DNA of 64,000 nucleotides from positions 43,446 to 107,445 of the forward strand of contig NZ_JASJOU010000023.1 of NCBI RefSeq assembly GCF_030068605.1, in the 5' to 3' direction. Positions within the stretch are counted from its first letter, which is position 1; each line of letters begins with the position of its first letter. The notes beneath the pieces were generated by a model. The model saw only the letters and a program-made list of their open reading frames with translations, did no database searches and was not told where the DNA came from. A program made the translations under genes and the position numbers. This DNA is from Xanthocytophaga agilis (GTDB lineage Bacteria; Bacteroidota; Bacteroidia; Cytophagales; 172606-1). Below are positions 1 through 8,904 of the stretch, piece by piece.

Positions 1-2
1 TA

Positions 3-209
3 TATAAAACGCTGGGTGGTACACCTCATCTGGATGGAAATTATACTGTCTTTGGTGAGGTTATCCAAGGCTTAGATGTACTTGATACTATCGCTAAACA
101 ACCTCGCAATGACAAAGACCGCCCTCAGAAAGACATTGCAATGCAGATAAAAGTAGAAAAAGTAAAAAAGAAGAAGATTACAAAGAAGTTTGGGTATACC
201 TATGAATAA
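3..209 (+). CDS. Peptidyl-prolyl cis-trans isomerase, cyclophilin type (C-terminal part)
   Basis: The reading frame enters from outside the window and stops at TAA 207-209, leaving 68 residues. The visible part has the cyclophilin ending: TLGGTPHLDGNYTVFGEV followed by a helix with GLDVLDTIA, where the LDGxYxVFG block is the conserved end of the catalytic barrel. Cyclophilins catalyse cis-trans isomerisation of prolyl bonds during protein folding. The tail after the domain is lysine-rich (KVEKVKKKKITKKFG). The N-terminus, and therefore any signal peptide, cannot be seen, so periplasmic or cytoplasmic location is open. It is followed by a separately started macro-domain gene on the same strand. 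Confidence 0.85.
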   Translation, partial: YKTLGGTPHLDGNYTVFGEVIQGLDVLDTIAKQPRNDKDRPQKDIAMQIKVEKVKKKKITKKFGYTYE

Positions 210-276
210 TACGGTGTGAGTCATTTCTCATATAATAAAGTAATTATTCAACCATATCCAACTCTAAACTCTTTCT

Positions 277-909
277 ATGCAATTTTACTTTATCGATACA
301 AACAAACAAGTTACAGATGCCTGGAGTAAAGTATTCGAAGGCATACCCAATGTTTCTATCCTCAATGATTCTATTTTCGAGCATCCGTGTGATGCCATTG
401 TCAGCCCCGCCAATAGCTTTGGTTATATGAATGGTGGTATTGACTTTGTAATCTCTAAAAATCTGGGATGGCATATTGAGAAAAGGTTACAAAAGATTAT
501 TCGTGAAAAATATTATGGTGAGCTATTAGTCGGACAAGCAGAGATTGTACCAACTGATCATACCAGTTTTCCGTACCTGATTTCAGCGCCAACTATGCGC
601 CTCCCAATGACGATACTGCGCACTCCTAATATATACCTATGCATGAAAGCCATATTAACCCTTCTCCAATATGGCAAATTTACGGATGGACAAGGGATAA
701 GGGATAAAATTAACTCAGTAGCTATCCCAGGGCTTGGAACAGGTATAGGACAGTTTCCACCTATATTGTGTGCTAGACAAATGCGCATTGCCTGGGAAGA
801 CATTATGAATGAAAAACATACAACTGAAAAAGGCTGGGAAGAAATGCGATCCAACTATGCTTATTTCTATACAGGTGATCCAAAAGATCTGAAATACCCT
901 ATACCTTAA
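277..909 (+). CDS. Macro domain-containing protein
   Basis: A 210-residue protein with the ADP-ribose-binding macro fold: residues about 35-60 read DAIVSPANSFGYMNGGID, matching the family's (V/I)xxAN motif and glycine-rich loop, and VAIPGLGTGIGQFP (around 149-162) is the second phosphate-binding loop. Macro domains bind or hydrolyse ADP-ribose derivatives; nothing here tells which. No signal peptide or membrane segment is seen, so it is cytoplasmic. It stands between the cyclophilin and an SDR gene, 43 bp from the latter, which may mean co-transcription. The fold assignment is firm; substrate and role are unknown. Confidence 0.85.
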   Translation: MQFYFIDTNKQVTDAWSKVFEGIPNVSILNDSIFEHPCDAIVSPANSFGYMNGGIDFVISKNLGWHIEKRLQKIIREKYYGELLVGQAEIVPTDHTSFPYLISAPTMRLPMTILRTPNIYLCMKAILTLLQYGKFTDGQGIRDKINSVAIPGLGTGIGQFPPILCARQMRIAWEDIMNEKHTTEKGWEEMRSNYAYFYTGDPKDLKYPIP

Positions 910-952
910 AATAAAGCCAGACACTTATTTATATTCAAGCATACATTTATCC

Positions 953-1879
953 ATGAAAAAGATCCTTCTTACCGGCTCCAATGGTTTATTAGGTCAAAAA
1001 CTGGTTCAGTTAATTCTGGAACAAGGCGAATATGAACTCATTGCTACTGCACGTGGTGAAAACAGATTACCAATCTTAGAATCAGGCAAGGGAACTTATC
1101 GTAGTCTGGATGTTTCCAATCCAGAAGCTGTGCAACAGATAATAGCAGAATTTAAGCCTGACTATGTAATTCACACTGCAGCAATGACCAATGTAGATCA
1201 ATGTGAATCAGAACGTGAAGGATGTTGGAAACTCAATGTAGATGCAGTCCAGCACCTATCAGAAGCATGTGCTGCTCATAATACATTTCTGCTACACCTC
1301 TCTACCGATTTTATTTTTGATGGTGAAGCAGGTCCTTATGATGAAAATGCAGAAGCAAATCCGCTGAGCTATTATGGCGAAAGCAAACTAGCTGCCGAAA
1401 AAATTGTATTACAAAGTCCTAATCTTCGCTGGGCTATTGCTCGTACTATCCTTGTCTATGGTATCGCACACGATATGAGCCGTAGTAATATTATTCTTTG
1501 GGTAAAGAACTCATTGGAAGGACAAAAATCTATAAAAGTAGTAGATGACCAGTGGCGTACTCCAACATTAGCAGAAGATCTTGCAATGGGTTGCTATCTG
1601 ATTGTAAAGCACGATGCAACAGGAATATTTAATATATCAGGTAAAGATATGCTAACTCCTTGGGAGATGGCGAATCAAACGGCTGATTTCTTTAGCCTTG
1701 ATAAATCCTTTATGACCCGTGCAGATTCAAGTACATTTACTCAGCCAGCCAAACGTCCGGCAAGAACAGGCTTTGTTATCACAAAAGCGGAGCAACAATT
1801 AGGGTATCAACCACATTCTTTCACAGAAGGTATTGCTATTGTTGCCGAACAAGCGAAAGCTTTTAGCAAGTCTAATTAA
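953..1879 (+). CDS. SDR family oxidoreductase, RmlD-like (dTDP-4-dehydrorhamnose reductase family)
   Basis: 308 residues with an N-terminal Rossmann fold (ILLTGSNGLLGQKL, residues 4-17) and the extended-SDR catalytic YxxxK in YGESKLAAE, preceded by the LSTDFIFDG strand typical of RmlD. The family reduces dTDP-4-keto-rhamnose or similar nucleotide-sugar ketones with NAD(P)H. No other rml genes lie nearby, so the substrate is not shown by context; many Bacteroidota carry such solitary RmlD-like proteins. The ATG at 953 directly opens the Rossmann motif. The gene ends 1 bp before a strong 15-bp terminator hairpin, so it closes the plus-strand run. Confidence 0.8.
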   Translation: MKKILLTGSNGLLGQKLVQLILEQGEYELIATARGENRLPILESGKGTYRSLDVSNPEAVQQIIAEFKPDYVIHTAAMTNVDQCESEREGCWKLNVDAVQHLSEACAAHNTFLLHLSTDFIFDGEAGPYDENAEANPLSYYGESKLAAEKIVLQSPNLRWAIARTILVYGIAHDMSRSNIILWVKNSLEGQKSIKVVDDQWRTPTLAEDLAMGCYLIVKHDATGIFNISGKDMLTPWEMANQTADFFSLDKSFMTRADSSTFTQPAKRPARTGFVITKAEQQLGYQPHSFTEGIAIVAEQAKAFSKSN

Positions 1880-1915
1880 TACAAAGGCCACTCTGGTTTC
1901 AGAGTGGCCTTTGTA
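1880..1915. terminator. Rho-independent terminator, bidirectional
   Basis: Perfect 15-bp inverted repeat (left arm 1880-1894, loop GGTTTC, right arm 1901-1915) with a GC-rich inner stem and a TTTGTA outer end. It lies between the convergent SDR and hpf genes and probably serves both. Confidence 0.85.
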
Positions 1916-1948
1916 TAGTGTCTGTCTCTTCAGACATATTTATTATTT

Positions 1949-2305
1949 CTAGAATTCTTCTTCTACTTCAATACTGGTTACATCTTCAACTCCGTTTGAA
2001 TCTGTTTTATGACTTCGGAGTTTTTCTTTATGCTTTCTGAGTTGCGATTTCATTGTTTCTAATGCCAGATCAGTAGCCGCTTCAAACGTGCTGGCTTTCT
2101 CTTTGACAAAAAACTGATTGCCTGGCACATTTATGCGAAGTTCGAAAACTTTATTCTCTTTATTATCGCATTTTTCCAGCCTTAAAATCACTTCACCGTC
2201 AATAATTCGACCAAAGAACGTATCCAGTTTCTCTGCCTTTTTCTGAATGAAGGCCAACAGTTTGCTGTCAGCATCAAAGTGAAGAGATTGCATCTGCAGT
2301 TTCAT
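1949..2305 (-). CDS. hpf: Ribosome hibernation-promoting factor / RaiA family protein
   Basis: About 118 residues, the length of short HPF/YfiA proteins. The order is a beta strand MKLQMQSLHFDAD, helix LLAFIQKKAEKLDTFF, then strands EVILRLEK and VFELRINVPG, and a second helix TFEAATDLALETMKSQLRKHKEK, the usual beta-alpha-beta-beta-beta-alpha fold. These proteins bind the 30S A/P site and silence or dimerise ribosomes in stationary phase. I prefer the second in-frame ATG (2305) because homologues start MKLQxQS; an upstream ATG at 2311 adds two residues. It lies 165 bp downstream of xerC on the same strand, an arrangement common in Bacteroidota. Confidence 0.88.
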   Translation of the reverse strand: MKLQMQSLHFDADSKLLAFIQKKAEKLDTFFGRIIDGEVILRLEKCDNKENKVFELRINVPGNQFFVKEKASTFEAATDLALETMKSQLRKHKEKLRSHKTDSNGVEDVTSIEVEEEF

Positions 2306-2449
2306 ACGCATAAATAATTAAAGTGAAACAATTAATTTAATCAATGTACAAATGCACAGATATGCAAATGTGCAAATAATTGATTCATAGCTAATTTCTC
2401 ATCATTTTGTATGGTTAACTATGCAACGAGTTACTTACAAATTTGCGTT

Positions 2450-2465
2450 TGTACAAATTTGTACA
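2450..2465. repeat. Perfect 16-bp palindrome between xerC and hpf
   Basis: TGTACAAATTTGTACA sits 5 bp past the xerC stop codon. A related TGTACAAATGCACA follows at 2345-2358, and two TGCAAAT words nearby. This could be an operator in front of hpf or an RNA hairpin; no U-tract makes it a terminator. Function unknown. Confidence 0.4.
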
Positions 2466-2470
2466 TTTTC

Positions 2471-3349
2471 TTACGCCTTGGGGTGCGCCTGCTCGTATAC
2501 TTTTTTCAGCTTTTCGAGCGAGTTGTGCGTGTAAACCTGAGTCGCAGCAAGGCTACTATGACCCAGAAGATCTTTAATTGCGTTTAAGTCAGCTCCTTTA
2601 TTTAACAGATGTGTTGCAAATGTATGCCGCAACACATGTGGGCTTCGTTTGTCTACAGTTGTTGCAGTCAGGTATTTGCGTACAATCCGATAGATAAGCA
2701 TGGGATAGGCTTCCTTTCCTTCTGTTGTCACTACCAGATGTTTATCTGCTGTACCATTGAATTCACGTTCTTTTTCCTGTTGATACATTTCTATGAGCGG
2801 AAGTAAGCTGGCATGTAATGGAATAATACGTTGTTTATTCCGTTTACCTGTAATTTTTATCGTACTTTCTATCTTGGATATCATACTATCATCCAAGCTC
2901 AGTAATTCGCCAAGCCGTATACCTGTACCATATAACATTTCCATCACCAAACGATCTCTAAGTCCCTCAAAACCATCAGGAAACGGAAAAGAATCCAACA
3001 GTGCTACCAGTTGTTGCTCTTCCACAAAATGAGGCAGTTTTTTACTTTCTTTTAAGGAACGAACCTTAAGCATAGGATTTTGAACAATAGTCCCTCGCCG
3101 TAATAAAAATTTATAAAAAGTACGTAGAGTAGCTATTTTCCGGTTTATAGAGGTAGCATTGATCTGCATATCAACCAAACTTACAATCCAGGAACGGATA
3201 ATAGGAAAAGTAGCCAGTTCCGGCTGTGAGTATTCATAAGATGACTGGAGAAATGCGGCAAATTGCTCAAGATCGGTCTGATAAGCTGTTATAGTATGCG
3301 GACTACACCTTTTCTCGTATTGTAGATATTTTAAAAATAATTCAATCAT
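2471..3349 (-). CDS. xerC: Tyrosine recombinase, XerC/XerD type
   Basis: About 292 residues with the two-domain layout of Xer recombinases: an N-terminal SAM-like core-binding domain (MIELFLKYLQYEKR onward, about 1-95) and a C-terminal catalytic domain. All catalytic residues are visible: R in GTGIRLGE, HxxR in HVLRHTFATHLL, H in LLGHSS, and the nucleophile Y in TQVYTH. Xer proteins resolve chromosome dimers at dif; their length and lack of mobile context speak against an integrase. I chose the internal ATG (3349) since relatives begin MIxLFLxYLxxEKR; an ATG at 3361 would add four residues. The gene lies 154 bp downstream of rpsU, separated from it by a terminator. Confidence 0.87.
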   Translation of the reverse strand: MIELFLKYLQYEKRCSPHTITAYQTDLEQFAAFLQSSYEYSQPELATFPIIRSWIVSLVDMQINATSINRKIATLRTFYKFLLRRGTIVQNPMLKVRSLKESKKLPHFVEEQQLVALLDSFPFPDGFEGLRDRLVMEMLYGTGIRLGELLSLDDSMISKIESTIKITGKRNKQRIIPLHASLLPLIEMYQQEKEREFNGTADKHLVVTTEGKEAYPMLIYRIVRKYLTATTVDKRSPHVLRHTFATHLLNKGADLNAIKDLLGHSSLAATQVYTHNSLEKLKKVYEQAHPKA

Positions 3350-3443
3350 GCCAACTCTCAATTATAAGCGTCTTCGTAGCACCAACATACAAAAGAAAAA
3401 ATACAAATGCTATTCTTTACCTTTTTTATTTTCCACAAACACA

Positions 3444-3472
3444 AAAACCCCACCTGGATCAGGTGAGGTTTT
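3444..3472 (-). terminator. Rho-independent terminator after rpsU
   Basis: Hairpin AAAACC-CCACCT / AGGTG-AGGTTTT with a short loop, followed on the minus strand by a T-rich run. It lies 32 bp past the rpsU stop codon and before xerC. Confidence 0.75.
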
Positions 3473-3503
3473 AGCAAAATGTTATTTTGGGAAATTCTAC
3501 GGC

Positions 3504-3698
3504 TTAGATCTCTTCCTGAGCTCTCATTCTCTCGCGATAAGCAGCACGAATTACTTCATTTCTTCTACGAACAGAATTTTTTTCAAATGCAGTTCTTGAA
3601 CGAAGTTCTTTTAGAACACCAGTTTTTTCAAATTTCTTTTTGAATCTTTTCAGCGCTTTGTCAATAGATTCGTTTTCTTTTACCTGAACAATGATCAT
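3504..3698 (-). CDS. rpsU: 30S ribosomal protein S21
   Basis: 64 residues, the normal S21 length. The sequence is rich in Arg/Lys and shows the family hallmarks: [20 protein letters not shown] at residues 6-25 and a helix beginning [20 protein letters not shown]21 binds the 30S platform near the anti-Shine-Dalgarno region; in Bacteroidota S21, S18 and S6 help occlude that sequence, in line with the weak Shine-Dalgarno usage seen throughout this window. It has its own strong promoter at 3759-3790 and terminator at 3444-3472, so it is a monocistronic unit. Confidence 0.95.
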   Translation of the reverse strand: MIIVQVKENESIDKALKRFKKKFEKTGVLKELRSRTAFEKNSVRRRNEVIRAAYRERMRAQEEI

Positions 3699-3758
3699 GA
3701 TATTTTGTTTTATAAACTATATTTTAAACAGAAAACTCTTTTCCTAAAAAACGGGCTG

Positions 3759-3790
3759 CAAATCTAATTATTTACTATTAAAATCGCAAA
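3759..3790 (-). promoter_or_regulatory. Bacteroidota-type promoter of rpsU
   Basis: On the minus strand, TTTG (3790-3787), a 20-nt spacer and TAGATTTG (3766-3759) fit the -33 TTTG / -7 TAnnTTTG consensus exactly. It is 61 bp upstream of the rpsU start. Confidence 0.75.
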
Positions 3791-3815
3791 TATATATGTT
3801 CAATATTTCACTTAG

Positions 3816-5225
3816 TTAGAATGCATTTTCCTCTCCCTGGAATATATTGGTTACAGTTTGTACGATAATTTTAATATCTAGCCACAAACTCCAGTTCTCC
3901 ATATACCATGTATCATACTCCAAACGCTTACGCATAAGCTTAGGATCTGATCCGGTCTCTCCACGAAAGCCATTTACTTGAGCATGTCCAGTAATTCCCG
4001 GTGTAACAAAGTGACGAATCAGATATTTTTCAATCATCTGAGAGTATTCTTCTGTATGTTTCAACATGTGTGGTCTTGGTCCTACTACAGACATATCTCC
4101 CATTAACACATTGAAAAACTGAGGCATCTCGTCTAAACTGGTTTTGCGTAGAAACGCACCAACTTTGGTTATCCGTTTGTCTCCCCGTGTCGCCTGCTTG
4201 CTATTTGATTCATTGTTTACATACATGGTACGAAACTTATAGCAGTTAAACAGCTTGTTCTTACGACCTGACCGGGGTTGCTTAAAGAAGATAGGCCCCC
4301 TGGAATTTATCTTGATGGCAATACCGATTATTAAGAATAACCATGGGAACACCAATAATATAACAGCCAGTGAAAACACAATATCAAATATCCTCTTTAA
4401 TGTTCGGTTGCTCCATACTTGTAAAGGTTCCTGACGGAAGGTCATGATAGGTACAGTATCGTAAAAATCGATATTGACTTTACGCTGCATCAAACCTCTG
4501 AAATCCGGAGCTATTTTAAAATAAATAAAATGCTCATCTGCAAAATCAGCCAGATCCTTAATTAACTCGGTATTATTCAGCGACTTGGCATAGTAGATCT
4601 CGGTAATCTGATTCTCTTTGCAATAATCCTTTAGATGTTCGAGTCTTCCTTTTATTACCAGATTAGGTAATTCGGGCTGATCATCAAAGAATCCCATAAA
4701 CTTGGTTTCTTTCCCTTTATTACCAATAATATAATGGTATAGATCGTTTCCTGCATACCCAGCTCCTACTATTACAACCCGATTCTCATTCTCACGTAAT
4801 TTTATTCCATACCTCAATATGATTGAAATAACTACCCGAAACAAAAATGTAGCCCCAAAGCTAAAGAGATATGCGGCAGAAAGGAATGCCCGTGAAAGAT
4901 CGTAATACTTATCGCGAAAGCCTATAATAAAGACAAAGATAAGCAACGCATGAAAGGCAAAGGTATATACCAGTGTAGAGAAGAACTTACGCGTCTTCAA
5001 TAAACTTCTGTAAATATTTACGTCACGCAGCAATACAACTCCAAGTGACGCAGGTATCCAGGCCAACTGAAATATTCTTAGAAAATCAACATAATAGTTA
5101 GAATAATCTATAGAATAATGATGCCGCCATTGATAAGCAGACCGACAGGCCGCATCCAGTAAAAAGAAATCAACAATTAATAAAACAAGGCCAATGAACT
5201 TAGAATAAGGGGAGTTCCTTTGCAT
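3816..5225 (-). CDS. Undecaprenyl-phosphate sugar phosphotransferase (polyprenyl glycosylphosphotransferase)
   Basis: 469 residues in the WbaP/WcaJ layout. Four to five hydrophobic segments occupy residues about 10-145. A Rossmann-like CoA-binding domain follows (VVIVGAGYAGNDLYHYI). The bacterial sugar transferase domain (about 275-469) shows KRIFDIVFSLA, RSGRKNKLFNCYKFRTM, SLDEMPQFFNV and MSVVGPRPHM. The enzyme moves a sugar-1-phosphate (often glucose or galactose) from a nucleotide sugar onto undecaprenyl phosphate, the first step of exopolysaccharide or capsule synthesis at the inner membrane. No other polysaccharide genes are adjacent. A TAACTTTG box lies 82 bp upstream. Confidence 0.88.
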   Translation of the reverse strand: MQRNSPYSKFIGLVLLIVDFFLLDAACRSAYQWRHHYSIDYSNYYVDFLRIFQLAWIPASLGVVLLRDVNIYRSLLKTRKFFSTLVYTFAFHALLIFVFIIGFRDKYYDLSRAFLSAAYLFSFGATFLFRVVISIILRYGIKLRENENRVVIVGAGYAGNDLYHYIIGNKGKETKFMGFFDDQPELPNLVIKGRLEHLKDYCKENQITEIYYAKSLNNTELIKDLADFADEHFIYFKIAPDFRGLMQRKVNIDFYDTVPIMTFRQEPLQVWSNRTLKRIFDIVFSLAVILLVFPWLFLIIGIAIKINSRGPIFFKQPRSGRKNKLFNCYKFRTMYVNNESNSKQATRGDKRITKVGAFLRKTSLDEMPQFFNVLMGDMSVVGPRPHMLKHTEEYSQMIEKYLIRHFVTPGITGHAQVNGFRGETGSDPKLMRKRLEYDTWYMENWSLWLDIKIIVQTVTNIFQGEENAF

Positions 5226-5306
5226 AGCTAGTAATAATTTTCAATCTATATCGTTTAGTAGTATCTTAGAAAAGGAAGTAATCATTCTATGAAATAAATC
5301 AGATAT

Positions 5307-5314
5307 CAAAGTTA
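5307..5314 (-). promoter_or_regulatory. Putative -7 element for the sugar phosphotransferase
   Basis: TAACTTTG on the minus strand matches TAnnTTTG, but no well-placed -33 TTTG is seen, so this is a weaker call than the rpsU and rimP promoters. Confidence 0.4.
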
Positions 5315-5390
5315 GTAAATTATTTATTACCAGACATTAACACAATATTATACAATTTCAACTTTTACTTGTTGTTTATGAAGTATTTAT

Positions 5391-5424
5391 AAAAAAAGCC
5401 GCTTGCTGTAAGCGGCTTTTTTTA
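5391..5424. terminator. Rho-independent terminator of the rimP-nusA-infB operon
   Basis: Perfect 14-bp stem (5391-5404 and 5410-5423) with a five-base loop GCTGT, A-tract on one side and T-tract on the other. It lies 18 bp past the infB stop codon. Confidence 0.9.
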
Positions 5425-5441
5425 TAAAAAGAAAACTCTTA

Positions 5442-8400
5442 TTACAATGTTCGTTTAGTCTCACGGTTTTCAAAGCTTTCTATCGTATCACCAGTAAGAA
5501 GATCGTTAAAGTTTTTCACACTCAAACCACACTCATAACCGAACTTCACTTCATTAACATCATCTTTGAAACGCTTCAAAGCATCAATCTCACCTGTGTG
5601 AACAACGATACCATCCCGGATAACACGTATCTTATTATTTCTCTTAATAAGACCTTCCTGTACATAACATCCGGCAACAGTACCTATTTTTGAAATCTTA
5701 AAGACTTCTCTCACTTCGATTGTACCCATAATTACTTCTTCTACCTTCGGTGCAAGCATGCCTTCCATAGCATCTTTCACTTCATTGATAGCATCGTAGA
5801 TGATAGAATACAGACGAATTTCTATTTCTTCATTTTCTGCAGCTTTACGTGCATTAACAGATGGACGTACCTGGAAACCAACGATTACAGCATCTGAAGC
5901 TGAAGCCAGCATAACGTCGGCCTCAGAAATTTGTCCAACACCTTTATGGATAATACGTACCTGAACTTCATCTGTAGACAATCGTAGTAAAGAGTCAGCC
6001 AAAGCTTCCACAGAGCCATCCACGTCGCCTTTTACAATCAGGTTTAATTCACGGAACGAATCAAGTGCCAGACGACGACCTATTTCATCCAGGGTAATGT
6101 GGCGACGCGTCCGTATACTTTGCTCTCGTAAAATCTGCTCACGTTTGTTTGCAATCTCACGTGCATCACGTTCAGACTCCATCACATTAAATTTCTCACC
6201 GGCCTGTGGTGCACCATCCAAACCTAATATCTGTACAGGAGTAGATGGACCAACTTCTTTCACACGTGCGCCCTTGTGATTAAGCATCGCTTTTATACGA
6301 CCGTAGTGTGCACCTGCCAATAAGATATCTCCAATTTTCAATGTTCCGGCCTGTACCATTACTGTAGCAACATATCCACGGCCTTTATCCAGTGCAGCTT
6401 CAATTACAGATCCCACAGCTTTCTTCTTCGGATTAGCTTTCAGATCAAGAAGTTCTGCTTCCAACAGCACTTTTTCCAACAGCTCGTCAATACCTTTTCC
6501 ACTTTTGGCAGAGATTTCCTGGCTTTGGTATTTACCACCCCATTCTTCTACCAGAACATTTTCTTTTGCCAGTTCTTCTCTGATTTTCTCAGGATTAGCA
6601 TTAGGCTTATCAATCTTATTAATAGCAATTACAATAGGAACTCCGGCAGACTGCGCGTGGTTAATAGCCTCTTTGGTTTGAGGCATCACATTATCGTCAG
6701 CTGCTACTACAATAATAACAACGTCTGTGATTTTTGCACCACGGGCACGCATAGCGGTAAATGCCTCGTGACCAGGTGTATCCAGAAACGTAATTTTCTT
6801 ACCAGAATCTGTAATTACATCGTATGCTCCAATGTGCTGTGTAATACCTCCAGCTTCACCAGCAGCTACTTTAGCCTTCCGAATATAATCCAGCAATGAG
6901 GTTTTACCGTGGTCAACGTGACCCATAATTGTAACAATAGGAGCACGTGGCTTAAGATCTTCTTCTACATCCTCCTCATTACTAATCAGATTCCCTTCAA
7001 TCTCCTCCTCTGCTGAGATAAACTTAACATCATAGTTAAATTCATCTGCAATAATAGTGATAGCCTCAGCATCCAGACGTTGGTTAATAGAAACGAACAT
7101 ACCCAGATTCAAACAAACTGAGATTACATCGTTTACAGAAACATTCATCAGAGAGGCCATATCATTTACAGACACAAACTCTGTTACACGAAGGATGTTT
7201 GTTTCTTCTACTTCCCCAATTACCTCCTCGCGATTATCTCGGGAGCGAGTCTTTCCTTTACCACGAATCGCATTACGGCCACCCATTTTGGCTAAGGTTG
7301 CCTTTAGCTGGTCCTGAACCTCACGATCGGATACTTCTTCCCGCTTGTTTTTGTTCCGCTTATTACCTTGCTGTCTGTTATTATTGTTATTGCTGTTGTT
7401 ATTATTACTATTATTGTTGTTATTGTTACCAACAGGTTTGTTCTTTGATTGTCCTGTATTCGTGTTGGTATTGGTATTATTGTTTGTATTGGCATTCGTA
7501 TTCGAAGGCTGGCCTTTTGGCTTTCCTGCTTCTGTAGTGTTATTAGTATTATTCTCTGGTTGGCCTGATTTTAACCGTTTACGCTTACGTTTCTTCTTTT
7601 TCTTATCATCATCATTCGCAGCATTAGCCGGGTTATTGTTACCAGCAGGTCCACCTTTTTTACGTTTATCTTTATCTAAAGGCAACTCTATTTTTCCCAA
7701 AACAGATAACCCTCTCAATGTTTCTCCTCTTGCCTTTACCAATTCAACCCTTTCTTCTGGTTGAGTTGCTTCTACAGGATTACTCTTAGGCTGAGGAGGT
7801 ATCGATTTCTCAATAGGTTTTTCCGTTTTTGTTTCAACTTTAGGCAATGGAGTTTCTTTAGGTTTTTGTTGCTGAGGAACTTCTTGCGCCACTACTACAG
7901 GCGGAGTTACAACAGGTTGTTCAACTTCTTTTACAGGTTCTTCTACCTTCTCTACCTTAACAGGCTCTACATTCTGAACTACTGGCTCCACTTCTTTTAC
8001 TTCAGGTGCCTTCTCCACTGGAGGTTGTTGCACAGGTGTTTCTATAACTTTCTCCTCTACAGGAGGTTTTACTTCTTCTATTTTTTCAACCACGGGTTCA
8101 ACTACTGGTTGAGGTTGTGGCTGAACTTTTGGAGGAATAGGATTTCCTTTCTTGTCCAGCTCTATTTTTCCTAATATCTTCACTCCAGGTAAAGTGATAC
8201 GCCCTGTTTCTGAACGAACAGCAGAAGGTTCCTGAACACCAGGCGTTTCTTTAATAACAGGTGTCTCTTTCTCAGAAATATGAGGTGGAATAAAAAACTC
8301 TTCTTCTTCCGTCTTGTCACGACGCTCTGGCCGATTAGCATCTACAACCAGATTCTCATTATGTTTCTTACCAATAGTAAGTTCAGAAGCTTCTTTTTTC

Positions 8401-8579
8401 TCTAAAGCTGATCCTTTGAATTCTTTTGCCAGTATTTCAAATTGCTCAGAAGTAATTTTTGCATTCGGTGAATTTTCTACTTTAAAGCCACGCTGCCCCA
8501 GCACATCCAGTATAGTGGAAGTCCCTACGTTGAGTTGTCTGGCAACCTGACTTAATCGCATCATTTTTTCTTCTCCCAT
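5442..8579 (-). CDS. infB: Translation initiation factor IF-2
   Basis: 1045 residues. The N-terminus has an IF-2N domain ([22 protein letters not shown]). A long Pro/Val/Glu-rich and Lys-rich linker follows, including a low-complexity Asn/Thr tract around residues 340-402. A second IF-2N-like segment comes next, then the GTPase domain: G1 GHVDHGKTS near residue 552, DTPGHEAF, and NKIDKP. Domains II-IV follow ([17 protein letters not shown]). The protein places fMet-tRNA on the 30S subunit in a GTP-dependent way. It is the last gene of rimP-nusA-infB, with a 325-bp gap behind nusA. Its length is typical of Bacteroidota; the Asn tract is the variable part. Confidence 0.97.
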   Translation of the reverse strand: MGEEKMMRLSQVARQLNVGTSTILDVLGQRGFKVENSPNAKITSEQFEILAKEFKGSALEKKEASELTIGKKHNENLVVDANRPERRDKTEEEEFFIPPHISEKETPVIKETPGVQEPSAVRSETGRITLPGVKILGKIELDKKGNPIPPKVQPQPQPVVEPVVEKIEEVKPPVEEKVIETPVQQPPVEKAPEVKEVEPVVQNVEPVKVEKVEEPVKEVEQPVVTPPVVVAQEVPQQQKPKETPLPKVETKTEKPIEKSIPPQPKSNPVEATQPEERVELVKARGETLRGLSVLGKIELPLDKDKRKKGGPAGNNNPANAANDDDKKKKKRKRKRLKSGQPENNTNNTTEAGKPKGQPSNTNANTNNNTNTNTNTGQSKNKPVGNNNNNNSNNNNSNNNNNRQQGNKRNKNKREEVSDREVQDQLKATLAKMGGRNAIRGKGKTRSRDNREEVIGEVEETNILRVTEFVSVNDMASLMNVSVNDVISVCLNLGMFVSINQRLDAEAITIIADEFNYDVKFISAEEEIEGNLISNEEDVEEDLKPRAPIVTIMGHVDHGKTSLLDYIRKAKVAAGEAGGITQHIGAYDVITDSGKKITFLDTPGHEAFTAMRARGAKITDVVIIVVAADDNVMPQTKEAINHAQSAGVPIVIAINKIDKPNANPEKIREELAKENVLVEEWGGKYQSQEISAKSGKGIDELLEKVLLEAELLDLKANPKKKAVGSVIEAALDKGRGYVATVMVQAGTLKIGDILLAGAHYGRIKAMLNHKGARVKEVGPSTPVQILGLDGAPQAGEKFNVMESERDAREIANKREQILREQSIRTRRHITLDEIGRRLALDSFRELNLIVKGDVDGSVEALADSLLRLSTDEVQVRIIHKGVGQISEADVMLASASDAVIVGFQVRPSVNARKAAENEEIEIRLYSIIYDAINEVKDAMEGMLAPKVEEVIMGTIEVREVFKISKIGTVAGCYVQEGLIKRNNKIRVIRDGIVVHTGEIDALKRFKDDVNEVKFGYECGLSVKNFNDLLTGDTIESFENRETKRTL

Positions 8580-8904
8580 GAGTTATGAATAAATGTCTTT
8601 TCTTGTTTTAAGGTAATGTGAATAAAAATGAATGTTACAATGACCGCGTATCGCTGAAAAGCAGAAGATTTCACTCTGCCTCTCCTAACAAAATACTATC
8701 CCTGAACGCATAAAAACTGGGCAACTTTACTGGTTAAGAAACAAAAATCAGAAATACCCTCTGAATTATGAAAACGCCTCCTTGCCAAAGAGGAGAATAA
8801 TGAACGGATATTTTATTTATTATTCAGATGATTACACTAGAGGACGACTTTCATCTTGAAAAGATACTATATTTTTCCCTCATTGCAATCAATTATTTCT
8901 ATTA
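8580..8904. other. Spacer between nusA and infB
   Basis: 325 bp without a convincing gene. It is long for an operon-internal gap. Near 8777-8793 a short GC-rich inverted repeat (CCTC...GAGG) is visible. I see no clear TAnnTTTG promoter for infB. Confidence 0.4.

Noticed and set aside
7345..8174. Plus-strand ORFs opposite infB with Leu/Phe/Arg-rich translations
   Set aside because: They are the antisense of the Asn/Pro/Glu-rich infB linker; the composition is a mirror of low-complexity codons.
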